Shown: in pieces, positions 33,501-42,024 of the stretch
Layout of the letters: each line of letters starts with the position of its first letter
Position numbering within the stretch: the first letter of the stretch is position 1
Source of the DNA: JASHVB01 sp035523995
GTDB taxonomy: Bacteria; Pseudomonadota; Alphaproteobacteria; Acetobacterales; Acetobacteraceae
DNA: 64,000 bases
Direction of reading: 5' to 3'
Assembly (NCBI GenBank): GCA_035523995.1
Contig: DATKPQ010000103.1
Location: 31,019-95,018 of the forward strand
Translations under genes and position numbers: made by a program
The notes under the pieces: generated by a model
The model's database searches: none
The model's input: only the letters and a program-made list of their open reading frames with translations
Told to the model about the DNA's origin: nothing

Positions 33501-35125
33501 CGTTCGACGCGCATGATGCGATAGGCGTTGTTGCCGAGCTGAAACACGTCGCCCGCGAGGCTTTCCACCGCGAAATCCTCGTTGACCGTGCCGATCGTCT
33601 GGTTCTCGGGTTCGAGCAATACCTGGTAGTCGGCGGTATCGGGGATGGTGCCGCCGGAGGTCAGGGCGGTCAGCCGGGCACCACGCCGGCCGCGTAATAT
33701 GTGGTTGATCGAGTCGTAATGGATCAGCGCGCCGCGGCGGCCGCGACGCGTGGTGAAACCCTCCGCCAGCATGCGCACCACGGCCAGGAAATCGTCATGC
33801 GACAATGCGCGATACGGCCAGGTGCGGCGGAAGCGATCGAACAATGCATGTTCTGGCCAATCCCGTGCCGCGACCTCCGCGACGATCTGCTGCGCCAGTA
33901 CATCCAATGGCTGATAGGGCAGCGTCAGACGATCCAGCTCGCCGCGGCGTACGCAATCCAGCAGCGCGGCGCATTCCACCAGGTCGTCGCGCGACAGCGG
34001 GAACAGCCGCCCTTCCGGTGTGGCTCCCACTGCGTGGCCGGAGCGACCGACGCGCTGCAAGAAGCTGGCAATCGAACGCGGCGAGCCGAGCTGGCACACC
34101 AGATCGACATCGCCGATATCGATGCCCAGCTCCAAAGACGCCGTTGCCACCAGCGCCTTCAGTTCGCCGCGCTTCAATCTTTGCTCGGCGCCCAGCCGCT
34201 GCTCTTTCGCCAGGCTGCCGTGATGCGCGGTGACCGCGGTCTCGCCCAGACGATCCGATAGTTGCCGCGCGACGCGTTCCGCCATGCGGCGCGTGTTGAC
34301 GAACACCAGCGTGGTGTGGTGCGCCTGGATCAGCGCCATCAGCCGGTCGTAGACCTGCGTCCAGACATCCGCCGACATCACCGATTCAAGCGGCGATCCC
34401 GGGACTTCCAGCACCAGCTCGCGTGGACGCTGATGGCCGGTATCGATGATAACCGGCGGTTCGGCCGATGCGCCGACCAGAAGCTGGCCGATCGTCTCGA
34501 TGGGATTCTGCGTGGCCGAGAGGCCAATGCGCACCAGCCGATCGCCGCACAGCGCGTCCAGGCGTTCCAGTGACAGCGCCAGGTGGGCGCCGCGCTTGCT
34601 GGGTGCCATGGCGTGGATTTCGTCCACGATCACGGTGCGGGTGGTGGCCAGCATCGCCCGTCCGGACTCGGAACCCAGCAGGATATAGAGCGATTCCGGT
34701 GTGGTTACGAGAATGTGCGGCGGGCGGCGCTGCATGCGTTGGCGCTCGCTGGGCGGCGTGTCGCCGGTGCGGACCCAGGTGCGGATGTCGATTGCGGGCA
34801 GGCCCCGCTGACGCAGTGTCTCCTGGATACCGGCGAGGGGCTCTTGCAGGTTGCGTTGGATGTCGTTGGAGAGAGCCTTCAGCGGCGAGACGTATACCAC
34901 TTGCGTCTCGTCCGGCAGCTCGCCTGCCACGCCCTGGCGCACCAGCGCGTCGATCGCCGCGAGGAACGCCGCGAGCGTCTTGCCGGAGCCGGTGGGGGCA
35001 GCGATCAGCGTATGCTGGCCCGATTGGATCGCCGGCCAGGCCTGTGCCTGCGCTGGCGTGGGCGCGGCGAAGCGGCCGGCGAACCATGCCGCGACGGCGG
35101 GGTGGAACAGGGATGCGATGTCCAT
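30545..35125 (-). CDS. lhr: Full-length Lhr-type ATP-dependent helicase
   Basis: Superfamily 2 helicase of 1526 residues, similar in length to E. coli Lhr. Walker A is APTGSGKT (43-50), the DEIH box is at 168-171, and SATQNP is motif III. RecA-like lobe 2 (VFVNTRRMAERVARQLSDRL; QRVGRSGHAVGA), winged-helix and beta-barrel regions follow, then the long Lhr C-terminal domain. Roles in DNA repair are known for the family. Two repeat-derived segments are inserted in frame (31961-32072 and 33193-33303), both in regions likely to be surface loops. The gene lies downstream of DUF1810 on the same strand with a 36-bp gap. Confidence 0.93.
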   Translation of the reverse strand: MDIASLFHPAVAAWFAGRFAAPTPAQAQAWPAIQSGQHTLIAAPTGSGKTLAAFLAAIDALVRQGVAGELPDETQVVYVSPLKALSNDIQRNLQEPLAGIQETLRQRGLPAIDIRTWVRTGDTPPSERQRMQRRPPHILVTTPESLYILLGSESGRAMLATTRTVIVDEIHAMAPSKRGAHLALSLERLDALCGDRLVRIGLSATQNPIETIGQLLVGASAEPPVIIDTGHQRPRELVLEVPGSPLESVMSADVWTQVYDRLMALIQAHHTTLVFVNTRRMAERVARQLSDRLGETAVTAHHGSLAKEQRLGAEQRLKRGELKALVATASLELGIDIGDVDLVCQLGSPRSIASFLQRVGRSGHAVGATPEGRLFPLSRDDLVECAALLDCVRRGELDRLTLPYQPLDVLAQQIVAEVAARDWPEHALFDRFRRTWPYRALSHDDFLAVVRMLAEGFTTRRGRRGALIHYDSINHILRGRRGARLTALTSGGTIPDTADYQVLLEPENQTIGTVNEDFAVESLAGDVFQLGNNAYRIMRVERGVVRVEDARGAAPTIPFWLGEAPGRSDELSLAVSRLRDGVAQRLTFSRETVDDTAPTAMAEHAPPMSPREARRRSNLDREGARMVPEPPPTGLPRRSAPRNDRTRRAIDAANALNWLTHDIGIAQPAAEQLVEYLAASLAALECLPTHDTLVLERFFDEAGGMQLVLHAPFGSRINRAWGLALRKRFCRTFNFELQAAATEDNIVLSLTTTHSFHLAEVAHYLRAATVRPLLVQALLDAPMFMARWRWAAGVSLALPRFRGGKKVAPQLARMEAEDLVATVFPDQLACAENLAGEREIPDHPLTNQTIADCLHEAMDVAGLERVLARLESGAMRVVARDLTQPSPLALEVLSARPYAYLDDAPLEERRTQAVMARRWLAPESADELGRLDAEAIARVRLEAWPDPANAEELHDALLWLGCLTAEEEASVPEWSGWLDALRCDRRVALVRTPQALLWVATERLSQFRAIWPGARGIGTKGLPLPLWEGDGGSARRSPVTSTPSPQPLPARGAGVHDSIAPLSPDSALIEILRGRLEGLGPVTSSALATPLGLEPDEIAPALAALETEGFVLRGRFTSGGNAEEWCDRRLLARIHHYTVRRLRAEIEPVAARDFLRFLCAWHHLTEEARLEGPEAVTVAAGLLEGFEAPAGAWETELLPARIADYEPAWLDDACLAGRLAWGRLTPGRGSNTDRAATPLRTTPVSVLPRRHLAVWTALAGPGDGALPGPRAQAVLEALCRHGASFFDELVDATGLLRQQVEEALAELVTFGLVTSDSFGGLRALLVPSDRRKPFASGPRRRRTLSFGMEDAGRWAPMRRPAPDAAPPASVEHVARTLLHRYGVVFWRLLAREADWLPPWRDLLRVYRRLEARGEIRGGRFVAGFSGEQYALPDAVGTLRELRRRPQDDEFVSLSGADPLNLVGILTPGAKLPAVTRNRLLLRDGLPVAWLSGGEVVFLTVLDSATQWQARKLLLRSATPAMLADLG
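31961..32072. repeat. G/C-tract palindromic repeat inserted in frame in lhr
   Basis: Arms near 31961-32001 (CTCCCGCTCCCCTTGCAGGA... GGGGGGAGGGGG) and 32028-32064 (CCCCCCATCCCCCTCCCAC...) are inverted complements. On the lhr strand it encodes LPLPLWEGDGGSARRSPVTS and TPSPQPLPARGAGVH, the typical translation of this intergenic repeat type. It belongs to a different family from the element at 33193. Confidence 0.8.
33193..33303. repeat. TGTCATTGCGAG palindrome inserted in frame in lhr
   Basis: The left arm TGTCATTGCGAGGAGCAGAG begins at 33193; the right arm (GAGGTTGCTGCGTCGGCGCG... GGTGACA) ends at 33303. The length is 111 bp, exactly 37 codons. The lhr strand encodes MSPREARRRSNLDREGARMV followed by PEPPPTGLPRRSAPRNDR. 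The same family occurs between genes at 1.65, 9.1 and 15.1 kb. Confidence 0.88.
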
Positions 35126-35161
35126 CGGGTGGGCAGGATAAGGGGCGGACAGCCCCGGAAA

Positions 35162-35638
35162 TCAATCCGGCGTGGGGTCGGTTGAGTCCGTGCCGGCCAA
35201 CTCGCCATCGAGCAATTCCAGCGTCCGCTCGTCCTGACGGCCGCCGCAATAGCGATCGAGCGCGGTGTGGAACAAACTGTCGCGGCCATCGGCGGCAAGC
35301 GAGAACAAGGTCATGCACGAGCCGAACTTCATGTCGTCAGGGGTGCCGAAGATCTCGTGCAGTGAACGGTCCTGAATGGCGAGCACGGTACGCATGCAGA
35401 TCTCAAGTCGGGGGCCGAGAAGCGGATGGGCGAGATAGGCGCGTGCCTCGGCGAGCGATGCGATACCGTAGAAGCGTGCGGTTGTGGAGAATCCGAGGCC
35501 TCGCAGTTGCGGGAAGATGAACCACATCCAATGGCTGCGTTTGCGGCCGGCTTGCAACTCGGCCAAAGCGCGGTCGAACACCGGTGCCTGCGCGGCGACG
35601 AAGCGTTCGAGGTCGAGCGGGTCCTGGGGCGGTATCAC
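35162..35638 (-). CDS. DUF1810-family protein
   Basis: A 158-residue protein with the DUF1810 pattern: DPLDLERFVAAQAPVFDRAL, then KRSHWMWFIFPQLRGLG and GIASLAEARAYLAHPLLGPR, ending with FHTALDRYCGGRQDERTLEL. The GTG at 35638 is chosen because AAGGAGGTG lies just before it and homology begins there. It is upstream of lhr and may be co-transcribed. Function is not established. Confidence 0.85.
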   Translation of the reverse strand: MIPPQDPLDLERFVAAQAPVFDRALAELQAGRKRSHWMWFIFPQLRGLGFSTTARFYGIASLAEARAYLAHPLLGPRLEICMRTVLAIQDRSLHEIFGTPDDMKFGSCMTLFSLAADGRDSLFHTALDRYCGGRQDERTLELLDGELAGTDSTDPTPD

Positions 35639-35835
35639 AGCACCTCCTTGGCTCGCCGGTGGGCCCAGCGGAACCGCGGGACCGGCATCGAGGAGAATGG
35701 CAGGGTCAGAGATTCCGGCAAGGACGGCGGGGATCAAAACCCTGTCGCGTTGACCGGAGGTGGGGGCCATCCGCATGCTTCCGCCACCCCGGTACGGCTT
35801 GGTGACCGGGAAAAGTTCGTCTTGGGGAGGTTCCT

Positions 35836-36360
35836 ATGTCGGATGGGTTTGTCATCGCCAGGTTCCGGGATGTCGCGGACGGCCTGCAGGCGGGCCAGTT
35901 TGCGGTGGGCGACCGCAGGCAGGCGGCGAGCCTGAAGGACCTGGAACCGGGCCATCGCCAATTGCTCGACCGGCCGATCACGCAAACGTTGGGGATCACC
36001 GGGCCCGACGGTCGGCCGAGCCTGACGCCCATGTGGTTCGACCATGAAGACGACAAGATCCTGGTGAACACGGCGTCGCACCGGGAAAAATGCGCATGGA
36101 TCCGGAAGCATCCGCGGATGACCAGCCTGCTGGTCAATCCGGAGAATCCGTATCACTGGATTCAGATCCGGCACACGGCGGAGAAGGAACTGCGCGAATG
36201 GGAGCCGGGCGGCGAGTATGTCACGCGGCAGCTCGATCGCATCTGGACGAAATACACCGGCAATCCGCCGCCCTACGCACTGCGCGATCCGTCGATCGAC
36301 GAGACGCGGGTGTTGTTCGTGTGCCGGATCGACCGTATCGCCACGTTCGGCAAGGCGTAG
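35836..36360 (+). CDS. PPOX-class flavin/F420-binding protein
   Basis: A 174-residue split-barrel protein: LGITGPDGRPSLTPMWFDHE, DKILVNTASHREKCAWIRKH and PRMTSLLVNPENPYHWIQIR are the core strands of the pyridoxamine-5'-phosphate-oxidase-like fold used by FMN- or F420-dependent reductases. The ATG is preceded by GGGGAGG. It is divergent from DUF1810. A TauD-like gene follows on the same strand. Together with the Ddn-like and LLM genes it adds to possible F420-linked functions; the cofactor is unproven. Confidence 0.82.
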   Translation: MSDGFVIARFRDVADGLQAGQFAVGDRRQAASLKDLEPGHRQLLDRPITQTLGITGPDGRPSLTPMWFDHEDDKILVNTASHREKCAWIRKHPRMTSLLVNPENPYHWIQIRHTAEKELREWEPGGEYVTRQLDRIWTKYTGNPPPYALRDPSIDETRVLFVCRIDRIATFGKA

Positions 36361-36475
36361 CCCTGTTTCTAACAAACAAGTTCCCCGTTCGCATTTGGTG
36401 CTGCGATGGCGGTTGAAGCTTGACCCCCGGCGCCGGCCGCCCCTAGCCTGATCTGCAAAGCCCAGGGAGAGGCCG

Positions 36476-37315
36476 ATGTCCTGCACGATCACGCCCATGA
36501 CGGAGCATACCGGTGCCGAGGTGCGCGGCATCGATCTCCGCGAGCCGCTCGACGATGCCACCCACGCCGCGCTGAACCGCGCCTTCGTCGACCGGCACGT
36601 GCTGGTGATCCGGGATCAAGATTTTTCCCCCGAGCAATTCAAGCGCGCGGCTCAGGTATTCGGCGCATTGCAGCAGCACGATAAAAAGCAGCACCACGTG
36701 CCGGGGCATCCGGATGTGTACTATGTCTCCAACGATGAGTTTGTGAACGGCAAGCGCGTGATTCCGGGCGAGACGTTCCACACCGATCATTCAAACCATC
36801 CGGCGCCGCCGAAGGCCACGACATTGTTCGCCGTACAACTGCCGTCACATGGGGGCGACACACAATACGTCAATATGCATCGCGCTTATGACGATCTGCC
36901 TGATGCAACGAAGCAACGCCTGGACGGGTTGAAGGCGGTGCACGTCTATCTGAGCAAGTACAGTCCGCGCGCACTGGGCGCGATCGATGAGAAGAGCCTG
37001 CGCGACCTGCCACCGCCGGGGGTGCATCCGCTGGTGCATACGCATCGGGACAATGGGCGGAAGGCGCTGTATCTCAATCCGGTGCGGATGGAATCGATCA
37101 GCGGCATGGATGACAAGGACGCGCTGGCGCTGATCGATGACCTGATGCAGCACGCGGTTCAAAAGAAATACGAATACCGGCACCGGTGGCAGCGCGGCGA
37201 CATGGTGATCTGGGACAACCGCAGCGTGATGCACCAGGCGAATCCGGATTACGACATGTCGGAGCGGCGGTTTCTTTACCGGCTCATGCTGCAGGGCGGA
37301 CCGCTGGTGGGGTAA
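36476..37315 (+). CDS. TauD/TfdA-family Fe(II)/2-oxoglutarate dioxygenase
   Basis: A 279-residue dioxygenase hydroxylating a small substrate with 2-oxoglutarate. The iron triad is H102-x-D104 (FHTDHSNHP) and distal H253 (RSVMHQANP); the 2-oxoglutarate arginine is in SERRF (R264 or R265). TauD acts on taurine and TfdA on 2,4-D, and this length fits both; the substrate is not readable. A GGAGAGG site precedes the ATG. Confidence 0.9.
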   Translation: MSCTITPMTEHTGAEVRGIDLREPLDDATHAALNRAFVDRHVLVIRDQDFSPEQFKRAAQVFGALQQHDKKQHHVPGHPDVYYVSNDEFVNGKRVIPGETFHTDHSNHPAPPKATTLFAVQLPSHGGDTQYVNMHRAYDDLPDATKQRLDGLKAVHVYLSKYSPRALGAIDEKSLRDLPPPGVHPLVHTHRDNGRKALYLNPVRMESISGMDDKDALALIDDLMQHAVQKKYEYRHRWQRGDMVIWDNRSVMHQANPDYDMSERRFLYRLMLQGGPLVG

Positions 37316-37526
37316 TGCCACCCAACTAACCTCGTAACCCTCCTCTAACCGCCGGACGATCGCTTTTGGGATTGGGACGGGCCGCAGCCTGCGGCTCTCT
37401 GTTCTTTATGCGACACGTAAGAATTGATCGCTGGACTTTTGCTCCCTTCGCGCGCGAAAAGGTGAATTCCCCAACTCCGGATAACCGATCCGCCCGGTGC
37501 CCTCCGGGCCTGCGAAGGAAAAGCGA

Positions 37527-38936
37527 ATGGAAGTGCGTTTGCGCCGTCTCCCTGGCCGCCTGCGGACCACCCTTCTGGTCGGCGCGGCGTTCATCGCCGG
37601 GGCGACGGCTTTCCCTGCTGCCGGTTGGCTCTGCCTGCATGCCGGCTTCCCCACCGCCGCGGCGCAGGAAGACACCAGTAACAACACCTACCGCTTGCTC
37701 ACCCTGTTCGGCGACGTGTTCGAGCGCGTGCGGGCGGACTACGTCGATCCGGTCAGCGACAAGGAACTGGTGGAGAATGCCATCAACGGCATGCTCACCG
37801 GACTGGACCCGCATAGCGGGTACATGGATGCGAAACAGTTCCAGGAGATGGAAGTCCAGACCAAAGGCGAGTTCGGCGGCCTGGGCCTGGAAGTCACCCA
37901 GCAGGACGGGTTCATCAAGGTGATCTCGCCGATCGATGACACGCCCGCCGCCAAGGCAGGGATCAAGCCAGGCGACATCATCACCGCGATCGACGGCAAG
38001 ACCGTCGAGGGCATGAGCCTGAACGAGGCGGTGGACAAGATGCGCGGGCCGCCGGACTCGCGCGTGACCCTGACGATCAAGCGCGCGGGTATCGACAAGC
38101 CGATCGAGCAATCGCTGCTGCGCGAGATCGTCCACCTCCAGGTGGTGAAGTCGCGGATGGAGCCGGACCATATCGGCTATGTCCGCCTGACCCAGTTCAC
38201 CGAGGAAGCCGATTCCAGCCTGCGGGCCGCGGTGAAGTCGCTGAAGGAGCAATCCGGGGGCAAGCTGACCGCGCTGATCCTGGACCTGCGCAATAACCCG
38301 GGCGGGTTGCTGGACCAGGCGGTGGCCGTCGCTTCCGACTTCATCGACCAGGGAGAGATCGTTTCCACGCGCGCGCGCCACCCCGAGGACAGCCAGAGGT
38401 GGGATGCGAATGGCAAGGATATCATCCCGGGCGTGCCGCTGGTGGTGCTGGTGAACAACGGCTCGGCGTCGTCGTCCGAGATCGTGTCCGGCGCGCTGCA
38501 GGACCATCACCGGGCGATCCTGCTGGGCACCAGGACCTTCGGGAAAGGATCGGTACAGACCGTGATCCCGCTGCCGGGCAACGGGGCGATGCGGCTGACC
38601 ACGGCGCGGTACTACACGCCGTCCGGGCGGTCGATCCAGGGGCTGGGGATCGAGCCGGATGTGCACGTGACGGAGACGCGGGAAGAGCAACCGGAGTTCG
38701 GGCCGGCACATGAGTCGGATCTCAACGGGACGATCAAGAACCAGGGCGGTACCGGCCAGGTGTCGATTGTCGCGCGGACCGATCTGCCGCCGATCGTCAA
38801 GCAGATCCCGGACAAGCCACCGGTCGGCTTCCCCAAGTTCGATCCGTTGAAGCCGGACCAGACCGATTTCCAGTTGCAGGAGGCGATCGTGCTGGCAAAG
38901 GCGATGGCGGCGCCGCACACCGTCACGTCGAACTGA
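37527..38936 (+). CDS. ctpA: S41 carboxy-terminal processing peptidase CtpA
   Basis: Periplasmic serine protease of 469 residues that trims envelope proteins. A signal/anchor helix (about residues 13-33) is followed by a PDZ domain (GEFGGLGLEVTQQDGFIKVI; KAGIKPGDIITAIDGKTV) and the peptidase core. The catalytic dyad is S315 in NNGSASSSEIV and K340 in RTFGKGS, 25 residues apart as in Prc. The ATG at 37527 follows GAAGGAAAAG. A divergent polysaccharide deacetylase gene follows, a common alphaproteobacterial order, although the usual upstream EnvC-like gene is absent. Confidence 0.95.
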   Translation: MEVRLRRLPGRLRTTLLVGAAFIAGATAFPAAGWLCLHAGFPTAAAQEDTSNNTYRLLTLFGDVFERVRADYVDPVSDKELVENAINGMLTGLDPHSGYMDAKQFQEMEVQTKGEFGGLGLEVTQQDGFIKVISPIDDTPAAKAGIKPGDIITAIDGKTVEGMSLNEAVDKMRGPPDSRVTLTIKRAGIDKPIEQSLLREIVHLQVVKSRMEPDHIGYVRLTQFTEEADSSLRAAVKSLKEQSGGKLTALILDLRNNPGGLLDQAVAVASDFIDQGEIVSTRARHPEDSQRWDANGKDIIPGVPLVVLVNNGSASSSEIVSGALQDHHRAILLGTRTFGKGSVQTVIPLPGNGAMRLTTARYYTPSGRSIQGLGIEPDVHVTETREEQPEFGPAHESDLNGTIKNQGGTGQVSIVARTDLPPIVKQIPDKPPVGFPKFDPLKPDQTDFQLQEAIVLAKAMAAPHTVTSN

Positions 38937-38967
38937 GACTGCGAGAGAGAGCACTCTGGGGGGCGTC

Positions 38968-40017
38968 ATGCTGAGCGGCTGGCGTGGCCTGGGCGTCTTC
39001 TGGGGTATGGTTCTGGTGGTGCTGATCGGCGGCGCGCTGGTGCTGCAAACGCTGGGACCGCCGGTGCCGCCTCGCCTGGCCGGCGGCGTTGTGGTGCCGC
39101 CGCGTGCCGCAACCGCCCCTACGGTGGCACCGCTGGTGAGTCAGCGTGCCGCCGCGATCCCATCGGACCGTCCTGGCCGCGACACGCCGGGCCCCGTCGC
39201 CGACCCCGATCCGGCCCTGTTGGAGCCGGGGCCGGGCGGCGCCGGCGCCATGCTGCCGAAGATTGCCGAGGACGGGCGGCGGCCCTCGCAGGTCTATGCC
39301 GCCGGGTTCGATCCAACCACCTTGCGTCCTCGGATCGGGATCCTGGTGGCGGGGATAGGCCTGGATCGGGCCGCGAGCGAGAAGGCCATTCGCGACCTGC
39401 CGGGCGGCGTTACCCTGGCGGTTTCTCCCTATAGTGCCGAGCTGGGTACTGTTCTTGGCGACGCGCGGCTGGCCGGGCACGAGTACCTGCTTTCGGTGCC
39501 GATGGAACCGCAGGGGTTTCCGCAGAACGATCCGGGGTCGCACGCGCTGATGACCGACCTTTCGGCGACCGACAACCTGGACCGGCTGCGGTGGTTGATG
39601 GCGCGGGTTCAGGGCTATGTCGGGATCACCAATGCCCTGGGTGCACTGCGGGGCGAGCGGTTCGCCGGGATGCCGCAGTTGATGGCGCCTGTTCTGGCGG
39701 AGGCCGCGCGCCGGGGCTTGCTGTATGTGGATGCACGGCCGCCGGGCGAGGGCGGGCAGGCGGTGCAGAACCAAGTCTGGAGCGTCGATACGGACCTGGT
39801 GGTGGATGGTCCACCCGAGCAAATCGACGCGAAGCTGGGGGAGCTGCAGCAATTGGCGCGTGAGCGGGGGGAGGCGCTTGGGTTGGCAACCGGGCCGAGC
39901 CCGATCGTGGTGCAGCATATCGCCGCCTGGGCGAACGGGCTGATGGACCGGGGGTTGGTGCTGGCGCCGGTCTCCGCGCTGGTGCGGGCGCCCGCGCAGG
40001 TGGCGGTTTCCCGGTAG
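38968..40017 (+). CDS. Divergent polysaccharide deacetylase family protein (YibQ-like)
   Basis: A 349-residue protein with an N-terminal membrane anchor (about residues 9-27), a Pro/Ala-rich linker and a divergent NodB-like barrel: RPRIGILVAGIGLDRAASEK, LSVPMEPQGFPQNDPGSHAL, GYVGITNALGALRGERF and RRGLLYVDARPPGEGGQAVQ. Several metal ligands of true deacetylases are replaced, as usual in this family. Following ctpA, it is likely an envelope-remodelling partner. Catalysis is uncertain. Confidence 0.85.
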   Translation: MLSGWRGLGVFWGMVLVVLIGGALVLQTLGPPVPPRLAGGVVVPPRAATAPTVAPLVSQRAAAIPSDRPGRDTPGPVADPDPALLEPGPGGAGAMLPKIAEDGRRPSQVYAAGFDPTTLRPRIGILVAGIGLDRAASEKAIRDLPGGVTLAVSPYSAELGTVLGDARLAGHEYLLSVPMEPQGFPQNDPGSHALMTDLSATDNLDRLRWLMARVQGYVGITNALGALRGERFAGMPQLMAPVLAEAARRGLLYVDARPPGEGGQAVQNQVWSVDTDLVVDGPPEQIDAKLGELQQLARERGEALGLATGPSPIVVQHIAAWANGLMDRGLVLAPVSALVRAPAQVAVSR

Positions 40018-40096
40018 TAGGCTTGCGGACGAATCAAGACGGCGGGGCCGGCGGGGTGCCGGTCCCGTTCGTTATACAAACTAACGGATGATGCGC

Positions 40097-41020
40097 TCAG
40101 GGCGGCCCGGTGGCGCTGGCGGCAGGGTGTTGCGCGGGTGGGTTGGCCGATGCGGCTTGCGGGGGCGGCACCGGCGGCGCGGCTTGCTCGCCTGGCCTGT
40201 CTTGCCGTGGGCGAATGAGGGGTGGTTCGGCCGGGTCCTGCCCGATGAAGAATCCGAGCACTTGCGGCACGTGCGGCCGGTCGGGGCCGACCTCGATCTT
40301 TGGCCATGACCGGTCCATTGTCGGCAGCCGTTCCTGGTCGAGCGAGAACTTTTCCTCGCGGCGCCAGCGGCGCACGTCGTAGACCGCGGCGCTGCCGTTG
40401 TAGCCCAGGATGATCATGTAAAGTTCGTTCCAGAATGGGCTGAGGCAGAGTGACGGCGCGATGCCGAGATCGGCGCAGATGTCGCCGATGCTGCGCCCGA
40501 TCGGGCGGCGGCGCGCCTGCGCCAGCAGTTTTTCGAATGTGGGCTGATGGCGGGGATCGAGCGGGTCTTCCACGTTGTCGAGCCAGTCGTCGCGCCAGGA
40601 GGGGCGGGGCGGCGGTTTGCGCGCGGGCGGTGCTTCCTGTGGGTTTGCTATGGGTTGCGCTTCGCGCTTTTCCGGGTCCTCGCTGATGCGGGCCTGAAAT
40701 GGCGGCAGGGTCAGGTCGCGGCCGCTTGCCGCACGGTCGAGCAAGACGCGTTCGAGCGCGGCGGCGCGCAGGATGCCGCGGCGGATATGGGCGAGGATGA
40801 TGGCGGGACGGCCGGTGCCGAAGGCCCTGGCGATGAGGTGGAAGCCGGGCGCGATGGATCGGCGGGCGAGGGTGTCGGCGAGGTGGCGGCCGTAGGTGAG
40901 AAGAATCTGCACCACGCGCAGAACTCTCGCGAGGTTGGGCGGCAAGGCGGTGGCATCCGGGTCCTTGGGAGGATCGGTTGGGCAGGCTCGGGGAGGCGGC
41001 GTTCGGGCTGCGTCTGGCAT
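40097..41020 (-). CDS. Hypothetical protein with Pro-rich tail
   Basis: A 307-residue protein I do not recognise. The N-terminal half has helices (PPNLARVLRVVQILLTYGRH; PAIILAHIRRGILRAAALER). The middle has acidic and Pro/Arg linkers (PSWRDDWLDNVEDPLDPRHQ), then a compact part, ADLGIAPSLCLSPFWNELYM with IILGYNGSAAVYDVRRWRRE. The end is Pro/Gln/Ala-rich. Convergent with the deacetylase gene. Codon use matches neighbours, so it is probably real. Confidence 0.6.
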   Translation of the reverse strand: MPDAARTPPPRACPTDPPKDPDATALPPNLARVLRVVQILLTYGRHLADTLARRSIAPGFHLIARAFGTGRPAIILAHIRRGILRAAALERVLLDRAASGRDLTLPPFQARISEDPEKREAQPIANPQEAPPARKPPPRPSWRDDWLDNVEDPLDPRHQPTFEKLLAQARRRPIGRSIGDICADLGIAPSLCLSPFWNELYMIILGYNGSAAVYDVRRWRREEKFSLDQERLPTMDRSWPKIEVGPDRPHVPQVLGFFIGQDPAEPPLIRPRQDRPGEQAAPPVPPPQAASANPPAQHPAASATGPP

Positions 41021-41369
41021 GGCGGGAGAGGTTCTAACATGAGGTGAATCATACTGTCAATCGGATTCCTGGGGGGAAGGATGTTCTTCGTGCTTACCGA
41101 AAAGCTGCCATCAGCTCACCGATCCCGCAACAAGAGGTCTTGTTACGCGCGGCACCCGGTAAGGGCGGTGGGGTGAAGTTCCACCTGCGCTGGCTCAAGT
41201 GCTGCTCGCAGGCACGGATCCAAGAAGGATTCATTGATCCGTGCCGGTGGGATCCGTGCCGGTGGGATCCGTGCCGGTGGGGCTTCCTTATTCCGCTGCA
41301 AAGACATCCGATCTGGCCTACGCAAGCGGCCAGGCGGTGACGAGTGGCCGGTCCGATACGGGTGCATGT
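41021..41369. other. Intergenic region with three 15-bp tandem repeats
   Basis: GATCCGTGCCGGTGG repeats exactly three times at 41236-41250, 41251-41265 and 41266-41280. Otherwise I see no gene, RNA or clear terminator in this gap between a promoter region and a converging gene end. Confidence 0.7.
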
Positions 41370-41882
41370 TCATAGTTTTCGGCTATCGTACGCCCAGTGA
41401 AGCAGGGCCTGGCGCTGGCGCTTGCGGCAGGTCAGGTCGCCCGGTTCGCAATTGCGCTGGATTTGCCGCACATGGCGGCGGATCGCTTTCCAGCGTTTGA
41501 TCTGGCGTGCGTCTTCCTGTGGCATCCGCCGGCCCTGATAATAGCGGCAATACCATTGGAACCAGCCGCGCGGATCGTCGGGATGGATCCAGCCTTTCGC
41601 GCGCCAGACCGAGAGCGGCTGGCTGGCATCGACGCCGAAGAAGTTCAAAGAGCAATCGCGGTGGTCTGGCGAAAGTTTCGCGTGCGTGAACCAGGTGGCA
41701 GGGAACTCGTCGCGGCAGTCGATCATGTATTTGCCGCAGAAGACACCCAGAGCCAGCATTTGCCTTGGCGTCAGGTCGGGGTGGAATTCGGGATCGAAGT
41801 TGCGGCCGGGTGGTGCGACGCATTCATAGCGGTAGCCGCGCTGCATCCGGTCGTTTGCCGCGACGACGCGAGGAGCAGGCAT
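41370..41882 (-). CDS. Conserved protein of unknown function
   Basis: A 170-residue protein with strongly conserved-looking aromatic and cysteine motifs: LTPRQMLALGVFCGKYMIDC, NFFGVDASQPLSVWRAKGWI, HPDDPRGWFQWYCRYYQGRR and RQRQALLHWAYDS. I recall close relatives in diverse bacteria, and the motifs are those of a compact conserved domain, but no function is known to me. The ATG at 41882 is the first in frame. Confidence 0.75.
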   Translation of the reverse strand: MPAPRVVAANDRMQRGYRYECVAPPGRNFDPEFHPDLTPRQMLALGVFCGKYMIDCRDEFPATWFTHAKLSPDHRDCSLNFFGVDASQPLSVWRAKGWIHPDDPRGWFQWYCRYYQGRRMPQEDARQIKRWKAIRRHVRQIQRNCEPGDLTCRKRQRQALLHWAYDSRKL

Positions 41883-42024
41883 ACAGTTGCGTTCGCTTCC
41901 TCAGTCGGCGTGGCGGGAGTGTGCCGGCCCGATCACCCACACCCTCGACGCCTCGCATCTCAACCTCTCCCGCGCGCGCAGAAAAGCGCGGCGCGGGAGA
42001 GGTCTTTTGTGTGCGAGAGATTGG

